Positions 36,606-45,897 of a DNA stretch of 64,000 bases are shown piece after piece. The notes beneath the pieces were generated by a model, which saw only the letters and a program-made list of their open reading frames with translations, was not told the DNA's origin and searched no databases. How positions within the stretch are numbered: the stretch's first letter is position 1; each line of letters opens with the position of its first letter. The translations under genes were made by a program, and so were the position numbers. Source of the stretch: Thermoplasmata archaeon (GTDB lineage: Archaea > Thermoplasmatota > Thermoplasmata > Thermoplasmatales > Thermoplasmataceae); NCBI GenBank assembly GCA_021797355.1, contig JAJZZX010000007.1, positions 36,012 to 100,011 on the forward strand. The letters are read 5' to 3'.

Positions 36606-37238
36606 TCACAGGCTGTTAATTATTCTGAGGACATCATCTGGATTATGTGCTATGAAGTCTGGGCTGTAAAGGTACAGATCATCGGCCTTGCCGGTGCCCC
36701 ATACTGCTCCGATGGCTTTCATTCCAGCTTCATGCGCTGCAATTATGTCATAGGGTTGATCTCCAACGAATATTGATTCCGCAGGGGGAGTTCCAAGCAT
36801 CTTGAGTGCAAGAAGGACTGGTTCTGGATCCGGCTTCTGATAATTAGTATCCTCCTGGCCGATATAGAAGCTAAAATATTGCAGGATTCCTGCGTGGCCA
36901 AGAAGTTTTTCAGCATCAGTCCTATGGCTGGAGGTTACTACTGCAAGGGTATAGCGGCCGTGGAGCCTGGCCAGAAGATCAGGTATGCCTCGGTAGGGCT
37001 GAATACTCTCAATGTTGCTTTCGAAATATTTTCTTCCTGTGGAATAGATCTTTTCACCCTGATCGGGGAACCACTGGGATAAGACTTTTTTCACGGGCCT
37101 CCCCACTAGCTGGGCATTTTCCTCCGGTGTAAGGTCTCTCCCAAGGACCTGGCGAAAACCATAATCTGTAGCCACTGAAGACAGCCCCTCGCTGTCAAGC
37201 AGTGTCCCGTCCATATCGAAAATCACAGACCTAATCAA
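36606..37238 (-). CDS. HAD-family phosphatase (phosphoglycolate phosphatase/beta-PGM-like)
   Basis: About 210 aa. Motif I is FDMDGTLLDSEG, a helical cap follows, then motif II VVTSSH, Lys in NYQKPDPEP, and motif IV FVGDQPYDIIAA. Subfamily IA HAD hydrolase; substrate unclear. The frame is open to a TTG at 37340. I place the start at the TTG of LIRSVIFDMDG (37238) because family members begin a few residues before motif I; in-frame TTGs between the two are alternatives. Confidence 0.75.
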   Translation of the reverse strand: MIRSVIFDMDGTLLDSEGLSSVATDYGFRQVLGRDLTPEENAQLVGRPVKKVLSQWFPDQGEKIYSTGRKYFESNIESIQPYRGIPDLLARLHGRYTLAVVTSSHRTDAEKLLGHAGILQYFSFYIGQEDTNYQKPDPEPVLLALKMLGTPPAESIFVGDQPYDIIAAHEAGMKAIGAVWGTGKADDLYLYSPDFIAHNPDDVLRIINSL

Positions 37239-37419
37239 GGAAATAACGATCGTCAATGGCAATGGTGCTAAAATTTTTTGCAGTTTGGATCCATCATTTG
37301 GAAGAGTTCGAGGAGGAACCCAGCCCGGTCGCCGATGCAATAAATAGAAAATTAGGCTTCACCCGTACAGGGTGAATAATTCTGCTGCAGAAAGTTCTGG
37401 AGTAGGATAGTTCTTGCCC

Positions 37420-38712
37420 TCACTTTTCAATGTCCAGGTCCTCTTTGAGGCCCTTGCCCTTTGTCTCTTTCATCAGGAAGACCAGGGGCATTACAACGAC
37501 AAAGCCTATGGCTGTGTAGGCTACAGCATGGCCAAAGCCAACGGCCAGGGCAAGAGCTCCGATTCCAAATATAACTGCAGCAGCAAAGAACCTTCCTATT
37601 GATGTTACAAAGGCAAATCCTGACCCCCTGAATTCAGTTGGGTATAACTCAGGCAGCCAGAGGGTGAATACAGCGAAGTCTGCGCCTCCAAGCCCGAGGA
37701 ATGGGATTGCAAGAAACATTTCCAGCAGTGAGTTAGAATAGTAAACAACATCGTAAATAAGGAATACGCTGACCGCCATGAGGGCAAGAAAGATAAGCTC
37801 AGTGTTGCGGCGTCCTATCCTTTCAGCAAGCAAAGGCATTATGAGGCATCCAATGACAGTGAACAATGAGACCTCCGCCCCTGCAGCAGCTACAATATCA
37901 ATTGTTGGATACGCAAAATGCGGTATCTTTGATATGATATTTGTCGTGACATCCGGAACGTATACTGTTCCACCGTAAAGGCCAACAATTACAGCAATGA
38001 GAACAAGTGAGCCTGCAACCGTAGTCGTGACATATTCCTTGCTGAATGCGGACAAGAAGGATTTTTTCGCTGTGATTTTAGTGGTCTTTTGAACCTTTTC
38101 CCATCTTTCAGGTTCCCTGGTCGTAAATCCAATGTATGCAACAAATACCACGGGCAAAGCGCCAAGCATAAGGAGCCCCCTGAATCCTATATAGGGGAAG
38201 AGCACCAAATATGCAATGGCCGCAAAGAAGAATCCGAAATAATAGCCGGTATGGAACATTCCTGCACCCATGACACGCCTGTTTTCAGGGAATGCCTCTG
38301 CCACTGCATTGCCTCCTGTGAACCAGACTGAGCCTATCCCAAGACCAACTATGAAACGGAATACCATGAATTCGTACGCATTGGTGGCTATGCCGCTTAA
38401 GATAGACCCCACTGCAAACAGTGTCACGCTTATTGCCAGTGTCTTTATCCTCCCATACTTGTCTGATAGGGGGCCAAACACGACAGATGCTCCCCATCCG
38501 AGCAGGAATACAGCAAAGAAAGCCTCAAGGAAGAAATCCTTGTACGAAAGGCTGATGCCGGTGGCTTTCAGCAGATATTCGGTAGTGACCACGTTGACGA
38601 AAGCGTATATGAATGCGGTAAAACCATCAAGCGTCCAACCTCCCCACGAAGTGTAGAAAAGTCTCCAGTTAACCTTTGGCATAGAATCATTTCTAGCTGC
38701 ATTTTCCGCCAT
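37420..38712 (-). CDS. MFS transporter (sugar/organic acid porter type)
   Basis: 430 aa, 12 predicted helices. The family A motif after TM2 is GPLSDKYGRIKT (about 82-93), RFIVGLGIGSVW lies in TM4, and AERIGRRNTEL is its repeat in the second half, followed by LYPTEFRGSGFAF, typical of the sugar-porter/aromatic-acid branch. Proton-coupled uptake is likely; substrate unknown. ATG 38712 is preferred over an in-frame upstream TTG. Confidence 0.85.
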   Translation of the reverse strand: MAENAARNDSMPKVNWRLFYTSWGGWTLDGFTAFIYAFVNVVTTEYLLKATGISLSYKDFFLEAFFAVFLLGWGASVVFGPLSDKYGRIKTLAISVTLFAVGSILSGIATNAYEFMVFRFIVGLGIGSVWFTGGNAVAEAFPENRRVMGAGMFHTGYYFGFFFAAIAYLVLFPYIGFRGLLMLGALPVVFVAYIGFTTREPERWEKVQKTTKITAKKSFLSAFSKEYVTTTVAGSLVLIAVIVGLYGGTVYVPDVTTNIISKIPHFAYPTIDIVAAAGAEVSLFTVIGCLIMPLLAERIGRRNTELIFLALMAVSVFLIYDVVYYSNSLLEMFLAIPFLGLGGADFAVFTLWLPELYPTEFRGSGFAFVTSIGRFFAAAVIFGIGALALAVGFGHAVAYTAIGFVVVMPLVFLMKETKGKGLKEDLDIEK

Positions 38713-38966
38713 ATGAACCAAAGCATCTGTTCCTTATATAATACTGATCACGGTGCATCTGAAACCTGAATTTTGTTAGAAAAACCCTGGAGAATTACTC
38801 AACCCATTGATTTCACTCAAGTCATATAAAAATAATGCATCTGTTTATACGATCGGCCAATCGGATATTTTTGCAAACTTCCGGAGGGCCAAAAAATATT
38901 TCGTAACACACACTGTCGAAGAGTGGCATATTAGAAATAATGACGGGAGGAAATTCATTCAGAGAG

Positions 38967-39038
38967 CGGGCCCGCCGGGATTCGAACCCGGATCATAGGC
39001 TCCGGAGGCCTAGGTGATATCCTTTACACTACGGGCCC
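38967..39038 (-). tRNA. tRNA-Arg (CCG anticodon)
   Basis: 72 nt. Acceptor GGGCCCG/CGGGCCC, anticodon arm TAGGC-CTCCGGA-GCCTA with CCG, T arm CCGGG-TTCGAAT-CCCGG, discriminator G. No intron and no encoded CCA. Its 5' end directly abuts the stop codon of the adenosine-specific kinase gene. Confidence 0.93.
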
Positions 39039-39524
39039 TTAGGACTTGTACCCAATATCCCGTAAGAGTTGCTTCCTCTTATTTTTGTGCTCATCATCTT
39101 CAACCCCAAGGGGTGAATACCCGTCAGCGACACCTGCGATACCCCATCCCCGTGGCGTGGAAAAGGTGAGCACACTGAGGGGATTTGCTGTAGCAGCAAA
39201 GATTCTTCCAACTTCCTGGCAATTCTTGATTGCATTCAGCACCTGTATTGGATAGGCATTTCTTAACACAATTACGAAGGTATGGCCGGCAGCTAGTGCC
39301 TTGATGGCTTCTTGGGCCCATTTCACCAGGACACCATCATTTCCCTCGAACCTCACTAGCCTTTCACCTGATGCTTCTGAGAATGCCAGCGCGTATTTTG
39401 CTGCCGGTATATGTGTTCTTATTATCTCATTAAGGTCTTCTACAGTTTTGATGAAATGCGAATATCCCAATATGACATTGCAGCTTTCCGGAATGTCAAG
39501 ATCCACTATTCTGAATTCTGCCAT
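39039..39524 (-). CDS. Adenosine-specific kinase (COG1839/DUF355)
   Basis: 161 aa. NVILGYSHFIKTVEDL, KYALAFSEASGERLVRFEGND, HTFVIVLRNAYPIQVLNAIK, and IFAATANPLSVL...GRGI-like TPRGWGIAGVADG identify this compact archaeal family, whose Pyrobaculum member was assigned as an adenosine-specific kinase. The stop codon (39039-39041) is immediately followed by a tRNA-Arg on the same strand, so the two are probably transcribed together. Confidence 0.85.
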   Translation of the reverse strand: MAEFRIVDLDIPESCNVILGYSHFIKTVEDLNEIIRTHIPAAKYALAFSEASGERLVRFEGNDGVLVKWAQEAIKALAAGHTFVIVLRNAYPIQVLNAIKNCQEVGRIFAATANPLSVLTFSTPRGWGIAGVADGYSPLGVEDDEHKNKRKQLLRDIGYKS

Positions 39525-39644
39525 GATTCATAATGTCAGATGGAGAAATAATATTACTGCATCCTAAAGTCTTATTGATGGCACCGGTGTCCGACTAGAG
39601 AACTTGTAAAACAGTTTTATGCCAAATCCGTATACATTGGCAGA

Positions 39645-41189
39645 ATGGAGTTTTACCAGATCATAGCTGGAGAAATTACAGAGGGCAGAATCAGGGACAA
39701 GGAATCACTGCAGAGGCGAAAACTTGCCCTTGCAAGAGAATTCAGCCTAGATCATATACCCAGCGATACAGAGATTCTTCAATCCGGCCTTGTCCCTGAA
39801 GATAAATCCCATCTTCTGAAAATCAAGCCCACTAGGACAATTTCAGGCGTGGCTGTAGTTGCCGCCATGACTTCTCCGGAGGCCTGCCCCCATGGCAGAT
39901 GCATTTACTGTCCCGGGGGTCCTGGAAACAACTCCCCGCAGGCATACACTGGCCACGAACCTGCTGCGCTGAGGGGCCGGAGCAACAATTATGATCCTTA
40001 CAGCATTACTTTCAACAGGCTCAAACAGCTTGAAACAATAGGGCATGACACAAGCAAAGTAGACCTAATTATAATGGGCGGAACATTCACTGCCCGCCCA
40101 AGAGAATACCAGGAATATTTCATAAAAGGATGTTTTGATGGAATGAATGGAACAGTGTCCAGTTCCCTACAGGAGTCAATGCTAAGAAATGAAACCGCAT
40201 CCAGAAGATGCGTAGGCCTTACGGTCGAAACAAAGCCTGACTGGTTCTTTGAGAGAGAGATTGACCTGGCGCTTGGCTATGGGGCAACAAAGGTAGAGCT
40301 CGGTGTACAGATACTGAATGAGAGAGTCCTGAGGATCAACGGGAGAGGCCATGGAATTATGGAGATAGCAAGATCCACATCACTTTCAAGGGATGCGGGA
40401 CTAAAGATTGTGTATCACCTGATGCCAGGAATGTACGGAACCTCTGACGGAGACGACCTAAAAAGTTTTCGAAGGATGATCTCTGACAAGGAATTTAAGC
40501 CGGACATGCTTAAAATATATCCGACCCTGGTCGTAAAGGATACCCCGCTCTACAGGCTATGGAAAGCCGGGAAGTATGTCCCCATGGATACGGAGACGGC
40601 TTCTGAGCTCATTGTCGGCTTCATGAAGGAGATGCCTCCGTGGATAAGGGTGCAGAGGATGCAGAGAGACATACCAGTTAAATTCATAGAAGCCGGAGTG
40701 AAACGCAGTGATATCCACAATATTGTTGATGAGAAGCTGCGCGAGAGAGGCATCAAAACATGGGAGATAAGGACACGGGAAATCGGTAAGGCTGCCTCAG
40801 ATAATGGAAAAATCGAACTAGTAAGGAGGGAGTATGAAGCTTCTGGAGGAAATGAAGTCTTTCTTTCCATGGAAAATGAAGAACACATATTCGGATATCT
40901 GCGCCTCAGGAAACCCTCTGCTGCTGCACATAGGCATGAAATAGGCGGATCAGCCATAGTCCGAGAAATTAAGGTGGTAGGTGAGGTAGTTCCGGTGGGG
41001 ATGCATAGCAGTGACCTGTGGCAGCATAGGGGAATGGGGAGAGCACTGTTGTCCTATGCGGAAGATATTGCTTCCAAGGAATGGGGGATGGAAAGGCTGC
41101 TCGTCATCAGTGGTGTTGGAGTCAGGGAATATTTCAGGAAGCATGGGTATGAAAGATTAGGTCCGTATATGGGTAAATCTCTTTGCTGA
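39645..41189 (+). CDS. elp3: Elp3, tRNA U34 carboxymethyl-modifying radical SAM acetyltransferase
   Basis: 514 aa. The radical SAM domain has cysteines C81, C86 and C89 in EACPHGRCIYCPGGPG, then NRLKQLETIGH, LIIMGGTF and GLTVETKPDW. The C-terminal lysine-acetyltransferase-type domain has IVREIKVVGEVVPVG and HRGMGRALLSYAE. Makes the 5-carboxymethyl group on wobble uridine of tRNA. Length is normal for archaeal Elp3. A TATA-like GTTTTATG lies about 28 bp before the ATG. Confidence 0.95.
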   Translation: MEFYQIIAGEITEGRIRDKESLQRRKLALAREFSLDHIPSDTEILQSGLVPEDKSHLLKIKPTRTISGVAVVAAMTSPEACPHGRCIYCPGGPGNNSPQAYTGHEPAALRGRSNNYDPYSITFNRLKQLETIGHDTSKVDLIIMGGTFTARPREYQEYFIKGCFDGMNGTVSSSLQESMLRNETASRRCVGLTVETKPDWFFEREIDLALGYGATKVELGVQILNERVLRINGRGHGIMEIARSTSLSRDAGLKIVYHLMPGMYGTSDGDDLKSFRRMISDKEFKPDMLKIYPTLVVKDTPLYRLWKAGKYVPMDTETASELIVGFMKEMPPWIRVQRMQRDIPVKFIEAGVKRSDIHNIVDEKLRERGIKTWEIRTREIGKAASDNGKIELVRREYEASGGNEVFLSMENEEHIFGYLRLRKPSAAAHRHEIGGSAIVREIKVVGEVVPVGMHSSDLWQHRGMGRALLSYAEDIASKEWGMERLLVISGVGVREYFRKHGYERLGPYMGKSLC

Positions 41190-41338
41190 TGCAAAATGGC
41201 AGGATAATTGCCAATTCATCAATACCCACAGGATAACGTATGCAGTATTACCGGGATAGATTCTCATATATAAAGATAAATACCTATCCCTGAGTGAGTT
41301 CAATTAGATCCTGAAGGATAATCCATAGTGAGGTCAAT

Positions 41339-41949
41339 ATGGCATTCATAGATGACTTAGCAATGGAACTGTTTACGCTGTCACTAGTCGGCGTAGTTTC
41401 AATATATATGACTGGAACTGTCTACATGGCCTACCGGCACGGGGTAAGGGACATGGAGGAAGTACTGAAACCTGGAGTTTTCCCGCTTGGAGCACTGGGA
41501 GCTGTCATCACAATAATGGGAATTTACGGAGAGATGACCTGGCCGCTTCAGGCAGCTATAACATACTTTTCTACGATCCGTATCTGATCCTCGGCCTCAT
41601 AATCCTGATGATAGCTGTTGCCATAGGCATGAAGCAGAAACTTCAGTTTTCAGGTATAGTGGCTCTGTTCGCTGGACTCATAGCAATATACTATGGTATC
41701 AACGCATACTTGGACAAGATGACCTCAAGCCCCATAGCCATGCTGGGGCTGTACATAGCTTTCAGCCTTACTGGGATTTTCACATACCCGACAACGCTTA
41801 TTTATGACCTGCTCCCGGGCAAGGAGAAGGTTTCCAAGCTGTGGACCTTGGTGCTTGTGATTTTCTGGATCGGCCTCATAGTTTCAGCGGTACTTGCGGC
41901 GCTCACTGCCATAGAAGCTGTTCCACAGCACCTGCTCAAACCCCCATGA
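41339..41949 (+). pseudogene. DUF981 membrane protein gene, split by a one-base frameshift
   Basis: Frame 1 from ATG 41339 (GAGGT upstream) encodes MAFIDDLAMELF... to GIYGEMTWPL and then runs into a stop at 41585. Shifting frame at about 41549-41553 restores GSYNILFYDPYLILGLIIL and continues uninterrupted to 41949 (…VPQHLLKPP). The joined product is about 203 aa with six helices, the size and sequence pattern of DUF981 proteins (TWPLPGSYNILFGDP-like). One missing C in CTTC-AGG would repair it. Could be a true pseudogene, a sequencing or assembly error, or a recoding site. Upstream is a TATATAAAG promoter element. Confidence 0.75.
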
Positions 41950-41969
41950 TAATTTCTATGGTTGTGTTT

Positions 41970-41985
41970 GAATAAATTTTTATTC
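41970..41985. terminator. AT-rich hairpin between DUF981 and kdp
   Basis: GAATAAA-TT-TTTATTC, 7-bp arms, followed by T-rich sequence. Could terminate the upstream transcript or act as an operator for kdp; its position 25 bp before the kdp TATA box fits either. Weakly supported. Confidence 0.3.
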
Positions 41986-42009
41986 ATTCTTTAATTTTAC
42001 GGAAAATCA

Positions 42010-42018
42010 TTATATAAG
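42010..42018 (+). promoter_or_regulatory. TATA box of kdpFABC operon
   Basis: TTATATAAG, the best TATA match before kdpF. Initiation about 25 bp downstream would fall near 42037, between the two possible kdpF start codons. Confidence 0.55.
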
Positions 42019-42044
42019 CATTCTTCATAGTGGCAGAGCTTGAG

Positions 42045-42134
42045 ATGCCAATTTCATATCTGGTCTTGGGTGTCATATTATTGGCGCTTATAGTGTACCT
42101 TATTTTCTCCATTGTGGCGGCTGAGAAACTATGA
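42045..42134 (+). CDS. kdpF: KdpF, small subunit of potassium-transporting ATPase
   Basis: 29 aa (MPISYLVLGVILLALIVYL then IFSIVAAEKL), a single membrane helix ending in a short polar tail. This matches KdpF in size, composition and position just before kdpA. The stop overlaps the kdpA start as ATGA, so translation is coupled. A GTG at 42030 would add five residues. KdpF stabilises the KdpABC complex. Too short for standard gene callers. Confidence 0.75.
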   Translation: MPISYLVLGVILLALIVYLIFSIVAAEKL

Positions 42135-43909
42135 TCATCAGTTATGTTACGGCAAGTGCGGGGCAGAATTTCTGGTCAAATTTCTTTGTTGCAAACAGGT
42201 ACGTTTCCGGATCAATCATAATAATCATCTACATTGTGATAGCAACGGTGCTGGCATATCTGCTGTCTGGATACATTGCAAACATATACCTGGGTACGAA
42301 AACTGCAATGGACAGGATTAGCGGTCCTATCGTTGCGGCTTTTGAAAAGATGCTGGGGGAAGATGCCAAGAGGGACATGGACTTCAGAGAATATTTCTCC
42401 ACGATCCTAGTTTTTTCGCTGTTTCTTGGGATAATAGGTTTTGCCGTAATATACTTCCAGCATTACCTCCCCTTTTCATTCTCCAACAATCACATGACCC
42501 CGAGCCTGATCTTCAATACAGTGGCAAGCTTCCTTACCAATACAAACCTCCAGCATTATTCAAATCCGTTTGACTTGAGCTATTTCAGCACAACATTTGT
42601 CATAACGGGTTTCATGTTTGTTTCTGCAGGCATAGGCTTTGCCGCTTCCATGGCCTTCATACGCGGAATCATAAGCGAGCACGGAAAGATTGGAAATTTT
42701 TACCATGACTTTCTTGTCTCAGAGTTTTACCTGCTTCTCCCGCTTTCGGTCCTTCTTACAGTTATCCTGGTTCTTTCTGGAGTTCCTCAGACAATGTCCC
42801 CCTACATCACCATAACTCCAGTTCTCAGCCATGTGTCATTCAGGCTCCCCCTCGGCCCGGTGGCCACACTTGAGGCAATCAAGAACATTGGAACAAATGG
42901 GGGAGGATTCTATGGGGCAAACGCAGGTTTTCCATTGGAAAACCCTAACTGGTTCACGAATCTGGTTGAATTAGAGGCCTTCATGCTCATACCTCTGGCA
43001 TCCATATTGTCGTTGGGAAAGGTCTTCGAGAACAGGCGATTCGCCAGAATGCTATATGGTGTGATCATGGCCATTTTCATCTTCACTGCATTTCTCTCAT
43101 TCTTTGGTGAAATGGTGGGGGTACCTGCAATAACAGATCTTGGGATGAGTTTCACCGGGAATATGCTGGGCAAGGAAACTGCCATAGGCATATCCCAGAG
43201 CACAATATTTTCTGTCGGGGCCACTTTAACCTCGACTGGGGCAGCCAATGGTGCCCTCATCAATTATACGCCGGTCGGGATAATGGGCCCACTGCTGGAT
43301 CTCCTTCTGAACGATCCGCTTGGGGGTGTAGGTACTGGCGTCCTGAACATATTCATGTATGTCATCTTCACGGTTTTCATAACGTCCCTAATGGTTGGGA
43401 AGCTTCCAGAGATAATGAGCCTTAAGATTGGCTCCAGGGAGATACGTTACTCAACGCTTTCACTTGTTACCCATCCACTGCTCGTAATAATACCCTTCGG
43501 GATTACCCTGCTAATACCTAACATGCTTTCCACATTTGTAAATACCAGGCCTGACCAGATAACACAGCTTCTTTATGAGTTCGGGACAGCCGCAGCCAAT
43601 AATGGCTCTGAAATTGGGGGCTTCCTCACCAACCAGGCTTATTTCAATTATCTTGACGGCGTAATAATGCTGCTGGGGAGGTACCTCCTCATGGGATTCC
43701 AGCTTCTTATTGCCCAGTCATTCTCATACAAGAAGCCAAAGGTGCAAGTTATGAGGACCGTTGACCCAGGATCGTTCATGTTTGGCTTCTCCCTTTTCTT
43801 TGTAATGATACTGCTGGGCCTGCTCTCATTCTTCCCAATCCTAGCACTTGGACCGCTGCTCGCCTTTGCAAAAGCCTTTAACCTATTTATAGCCGGGGTG
43901 GTGCTGTGA
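42131..43909 (+). CDS. kdpA: KdpA, potassium-binding channel-like subunit
   Basis: 592 aa, about 10-12 helices. Selectivity-filter-like glycine motifs are visible: TNTNLQHYSNP, IKNIGTNGGGFYGANAGFPLENP, TLTSTGAANG and GTAAANNGSEIGGF. High-affinity potassium uptake subunit of the P-type Kdp pump. It overlaps kdpF and kdpB by 4 bp each. Somewhat longer than bacterial KdpA, with most extra length in the loop after TM2 (FEKMLGEDAKRDMDFREYF). Confidence 0.96.
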   Translation: MIISYVTASAGQNFWSNFFVANRYVSGSIIIIIYIVIATVLAYLLSGYIANIYLGTKTAMDRISGPIVAAFEKMLGEDAKRDMDFREYFSTILVFSLFLGIIGFAVIYFQHYLPFSFSNNHMTPSLIFNTVASFLTNTNLQHYSNPFDLSYFSTTFVITGFMFVSAGIGFAASMAFIRGIISEHGKIGNFYHDFLVSEFYLLLPLSVLLTVILVLSGVPQTMSPYITITPVLSHVSFRLPLGPVATLEAIKNIGTNGGGFYGANAGFPLENPNWFTNLVELEAFMLIPLASILSLGKVFENRRFARMLYGVIMAIFIFTAFLSFFGEMVGVPAITDLGMSFTGNMLGKETAIGISQSTIFSVGATLTSTGAANGALINYTPVGIMGPLLDLLLNDPLGGVGTGVLNIFMYVIFTVFITSLMVGKLPEIMSLKIGSREIRYSTLSLVTHPLLVIIPFGITLLIPNMLSTFVNTRPDQITQLLYEFGTAAANNGSEIGGFLTNQAYFNYLDGVIMLLGRYLLMGFQLLIAQSFSYKKPKVQVMRTVDPGSFMFGFSLFFVMILLGLLSFFPILALGPLLAFAKAFNLFIAGVVL

Positions 43910-45897
43910 ACAAGTACCTGGAGATTGTTTACTACACATTCAGGGACTTTAGGCCGGACAGGCTCTTCAGGAACCCGGTGATGTTTGTCACTGAGGTTGC
44001 CTTCATTGTATCTCTCGTTTTCACAATAGATCCAGCCTCTGCGGATCTCCCTTCATACTTCCCTTACAGTGCGTTCTACGTCTCTACAACGGTCATGCTC
44101 TTCCTCACGATATTTTTCAGCAACCTGGCTGAAGCGGTCTCTGAGGGAAAGAGCAACGCAATTACAGCATCCCTGAGAAAGATGAAGACAAACATAATCG
44201 CACATGTGAAGACTGAATCTGGAATCGTTGACAGGCCTTCCGGAGAGGTGAGGAAGGGCGATGTTGTTTTAGTCTACAAGGATGAGATAATACCTGTGGA
44301 TGGAGAGATCATAAGCGGGAGCTGTTATGTCAATGAATCAAACATAACTGGCGAATCAAGGCCTGTGATGAAGGTTCAGGGCGACAGTGTAACTGGATCC
44401 ACTAGGCTTGTGACTGATTCTGCTGAAATTCGGGCCACCTCTGACCCCGGGGAGAGCTTCATAGACAATATGATTAAGCTGATTGGTACTGCAACCAGAC
44501 AGCGAACTCCAAATGAAATAGCACTGGCGGCGCTTCTGTCCGGCCTTACCCTTGTCTTCCTTGTCATAAGTGCCGTCATCTTTCCGATGTCAACCGCACT
44601 TGGTGTAAGCATCAACATAGTGATGCTAATAGTCCTTCTCATTGCACTAATGCCAACAACAATAGGGGCACTGCTTCCCGCCATTGGGGTCTCGGCAATT
44701 AACAAGATATCAGAATTCAATATTATCGCAAAGAGCGGAAGAGCAGTGGAAAACGCCGGGGATATTGACACAATAATACTGGACAAGACCGGCACTGTGA
44801 CCATCGGCGAACGTGAAGCAGTGAAGTTCTACCCAAACAACGGGATTGACTATGGCGAATTCGTTAAGATGTGCGCAATAGCTTCGCTGGAAGACATGAC
44901 AAAGGAGGGCATATCCATTGTCAATCTTGCACGAAAGGAGGGCATATCTGTTTCCCAGGAGGATCTGGGCAACCATGATTTCATTCCTTTTTCAGCTGAA
45001 ACAAAGTTCAGTGGTGTCAAGACTGAGGGACACCAGATACTGAAGGGATCACTGAGGGCACTTAAGGCAAAGTTAGGGCTGTCTGATACATTCATAGAGG
45101 CTCTCTGCAAGGAAATTTCTATGCGAGGCGGGACTGCCATTCCAGTAGTAAGGGATGATAGGTTCGTGGGCGTCATAGAGCTCAATGATCTCCTGAAGCC
45201 AGGAGTTAAGGAACGGCTTGAATCCATAAAATCGATGAACATAAAGACAATAATGTGCACTGGCGATGACGAGGTAACTGCTGAATACATAGCAAGGGAG
45301 GCGGGAATAGACGAATACGTCGCTAACGTGACTCCCATGGACAAGTATAATGTTGTGATCAGGGAAAAGGAAAAGCAGCTTATGGTAGCAATGGTTGGGG
45401 ATGGGACCAATGATGCTCCGGCACTTGCAAAGGCAGACGTTGGCCTCGCTATGAACAACGGAACTCCCGCAGCCAAGGAGGCTGCCAACATGGTAGATCT
45501 GGACAATGATCCCACAAAGCTGCTTGATGTGATCTTCATAGGAAAGCAGATTCTAATTACAAGGGGAGCTCTCACCACCTTCAGCATAGCCAATGACATC
45601 TCAAAGTACTTCGTGATTATTCCAGCCATATTCTTTGTGTTTCCGAGCCTCGCATATCTTAACATATTGGGGCTTTCGGACCCACTACTGGCTATTACTT
45701 CAGCTTTGATCTTCAACACAGCCATAATCGTGGTCCTTATACCCCTTGCAATTAGGGGAGTGAGGTTTGTGCCTACAACAATTTCCGAGCTTCTCAAGAG
45801 AAACCTTCTCATTTACGGTCTTGGAGGCGTCATTGTCCCATTCATATTCATCAAGATCATATATGTGATACTGGCGGTAGCGGGGGTGGCTTGGTAA
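43906..45897 (+). CDS. kdpB: KdpB, catalytic P-type ATPase subunit
   Basis: 663 aa. Actuator motif TGESRPV, phosphorylation motif DKTGTVTIGER, nucleotide domain with FSAETKFSGVK and KGS, hinge VAMVGDGTNDAPAL. Hydrolyses ATP to drive potassium import through KdpA. Start GTG overlaps kdpA as GTGA. The stop shares one base with the kdpC start. Confidence 0.97.
   Translation: MNKYLEIVYYTFRDFRPDRLFRNPVMFVTEVAFIVSLVFTIDPASADLPSYFPYSAFYVSTTVMLFLTIFFSNLAEAVSEGKSNAITASLRKMKTNIIAHVKTESGIVDRPSGEVRKGDVVLVYKDEIIPVDGEIISGSCYVNESNITGESRPVMKVQGDSVTGSTRLVTDSAEIRATSDPGESFIDNMIKLIGTATRQRTPNEIALAALLSGLTLVFLVISAVIFPMSTALGVSINIVMLIVLLIALMPTTIGALLPAIGVSAINKISEFNIIAKSGRAVENAGDIDTIILDKTGTVTIGEREAVKFYPNNGIDYGEFVKMCAIASLEDMTKEGISIVNLARKEGISVSQEDLGNHDFIPFSAETKFSGVKTEGHQILKGSLRALKAKLGLSDTFIEALCKEISMRGGTAIPVVRDDRFVGVIELNDLLKPGVKERLESIKSMNIKTIMCTGDDEVTAEYIAREAGIDEYVANVTPMDKYNVVIREKEKQLMVAMVGDGTNDAPALAKADVGLAMNNGTPAAKEAANMVDLDNDPTKLLDVIFIGKQILITRGALTTFSIANDISKYFVIIPAIFFVFPSLAYLNILGLSDPLLAITSALIFNTAIIVVLIPLAIRGVRFVPTTISELLKRNLLIYGLGGVIVPFIFIKIIYVILAVAGVAW

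Noticed and set aside
38807..38998. 63-codon frame next to tRNA-Arg
   Set aside because: Its last part is the tRNA sequence itself (AGPPGFEPGS is the classic translation of a tRNA T arm).
44850..45812. 320-codon minus-strand frame
   Set aside because: Antisense to kdpB; the Ser/Ala-rich translation is a reflection of kdpB codon usage.
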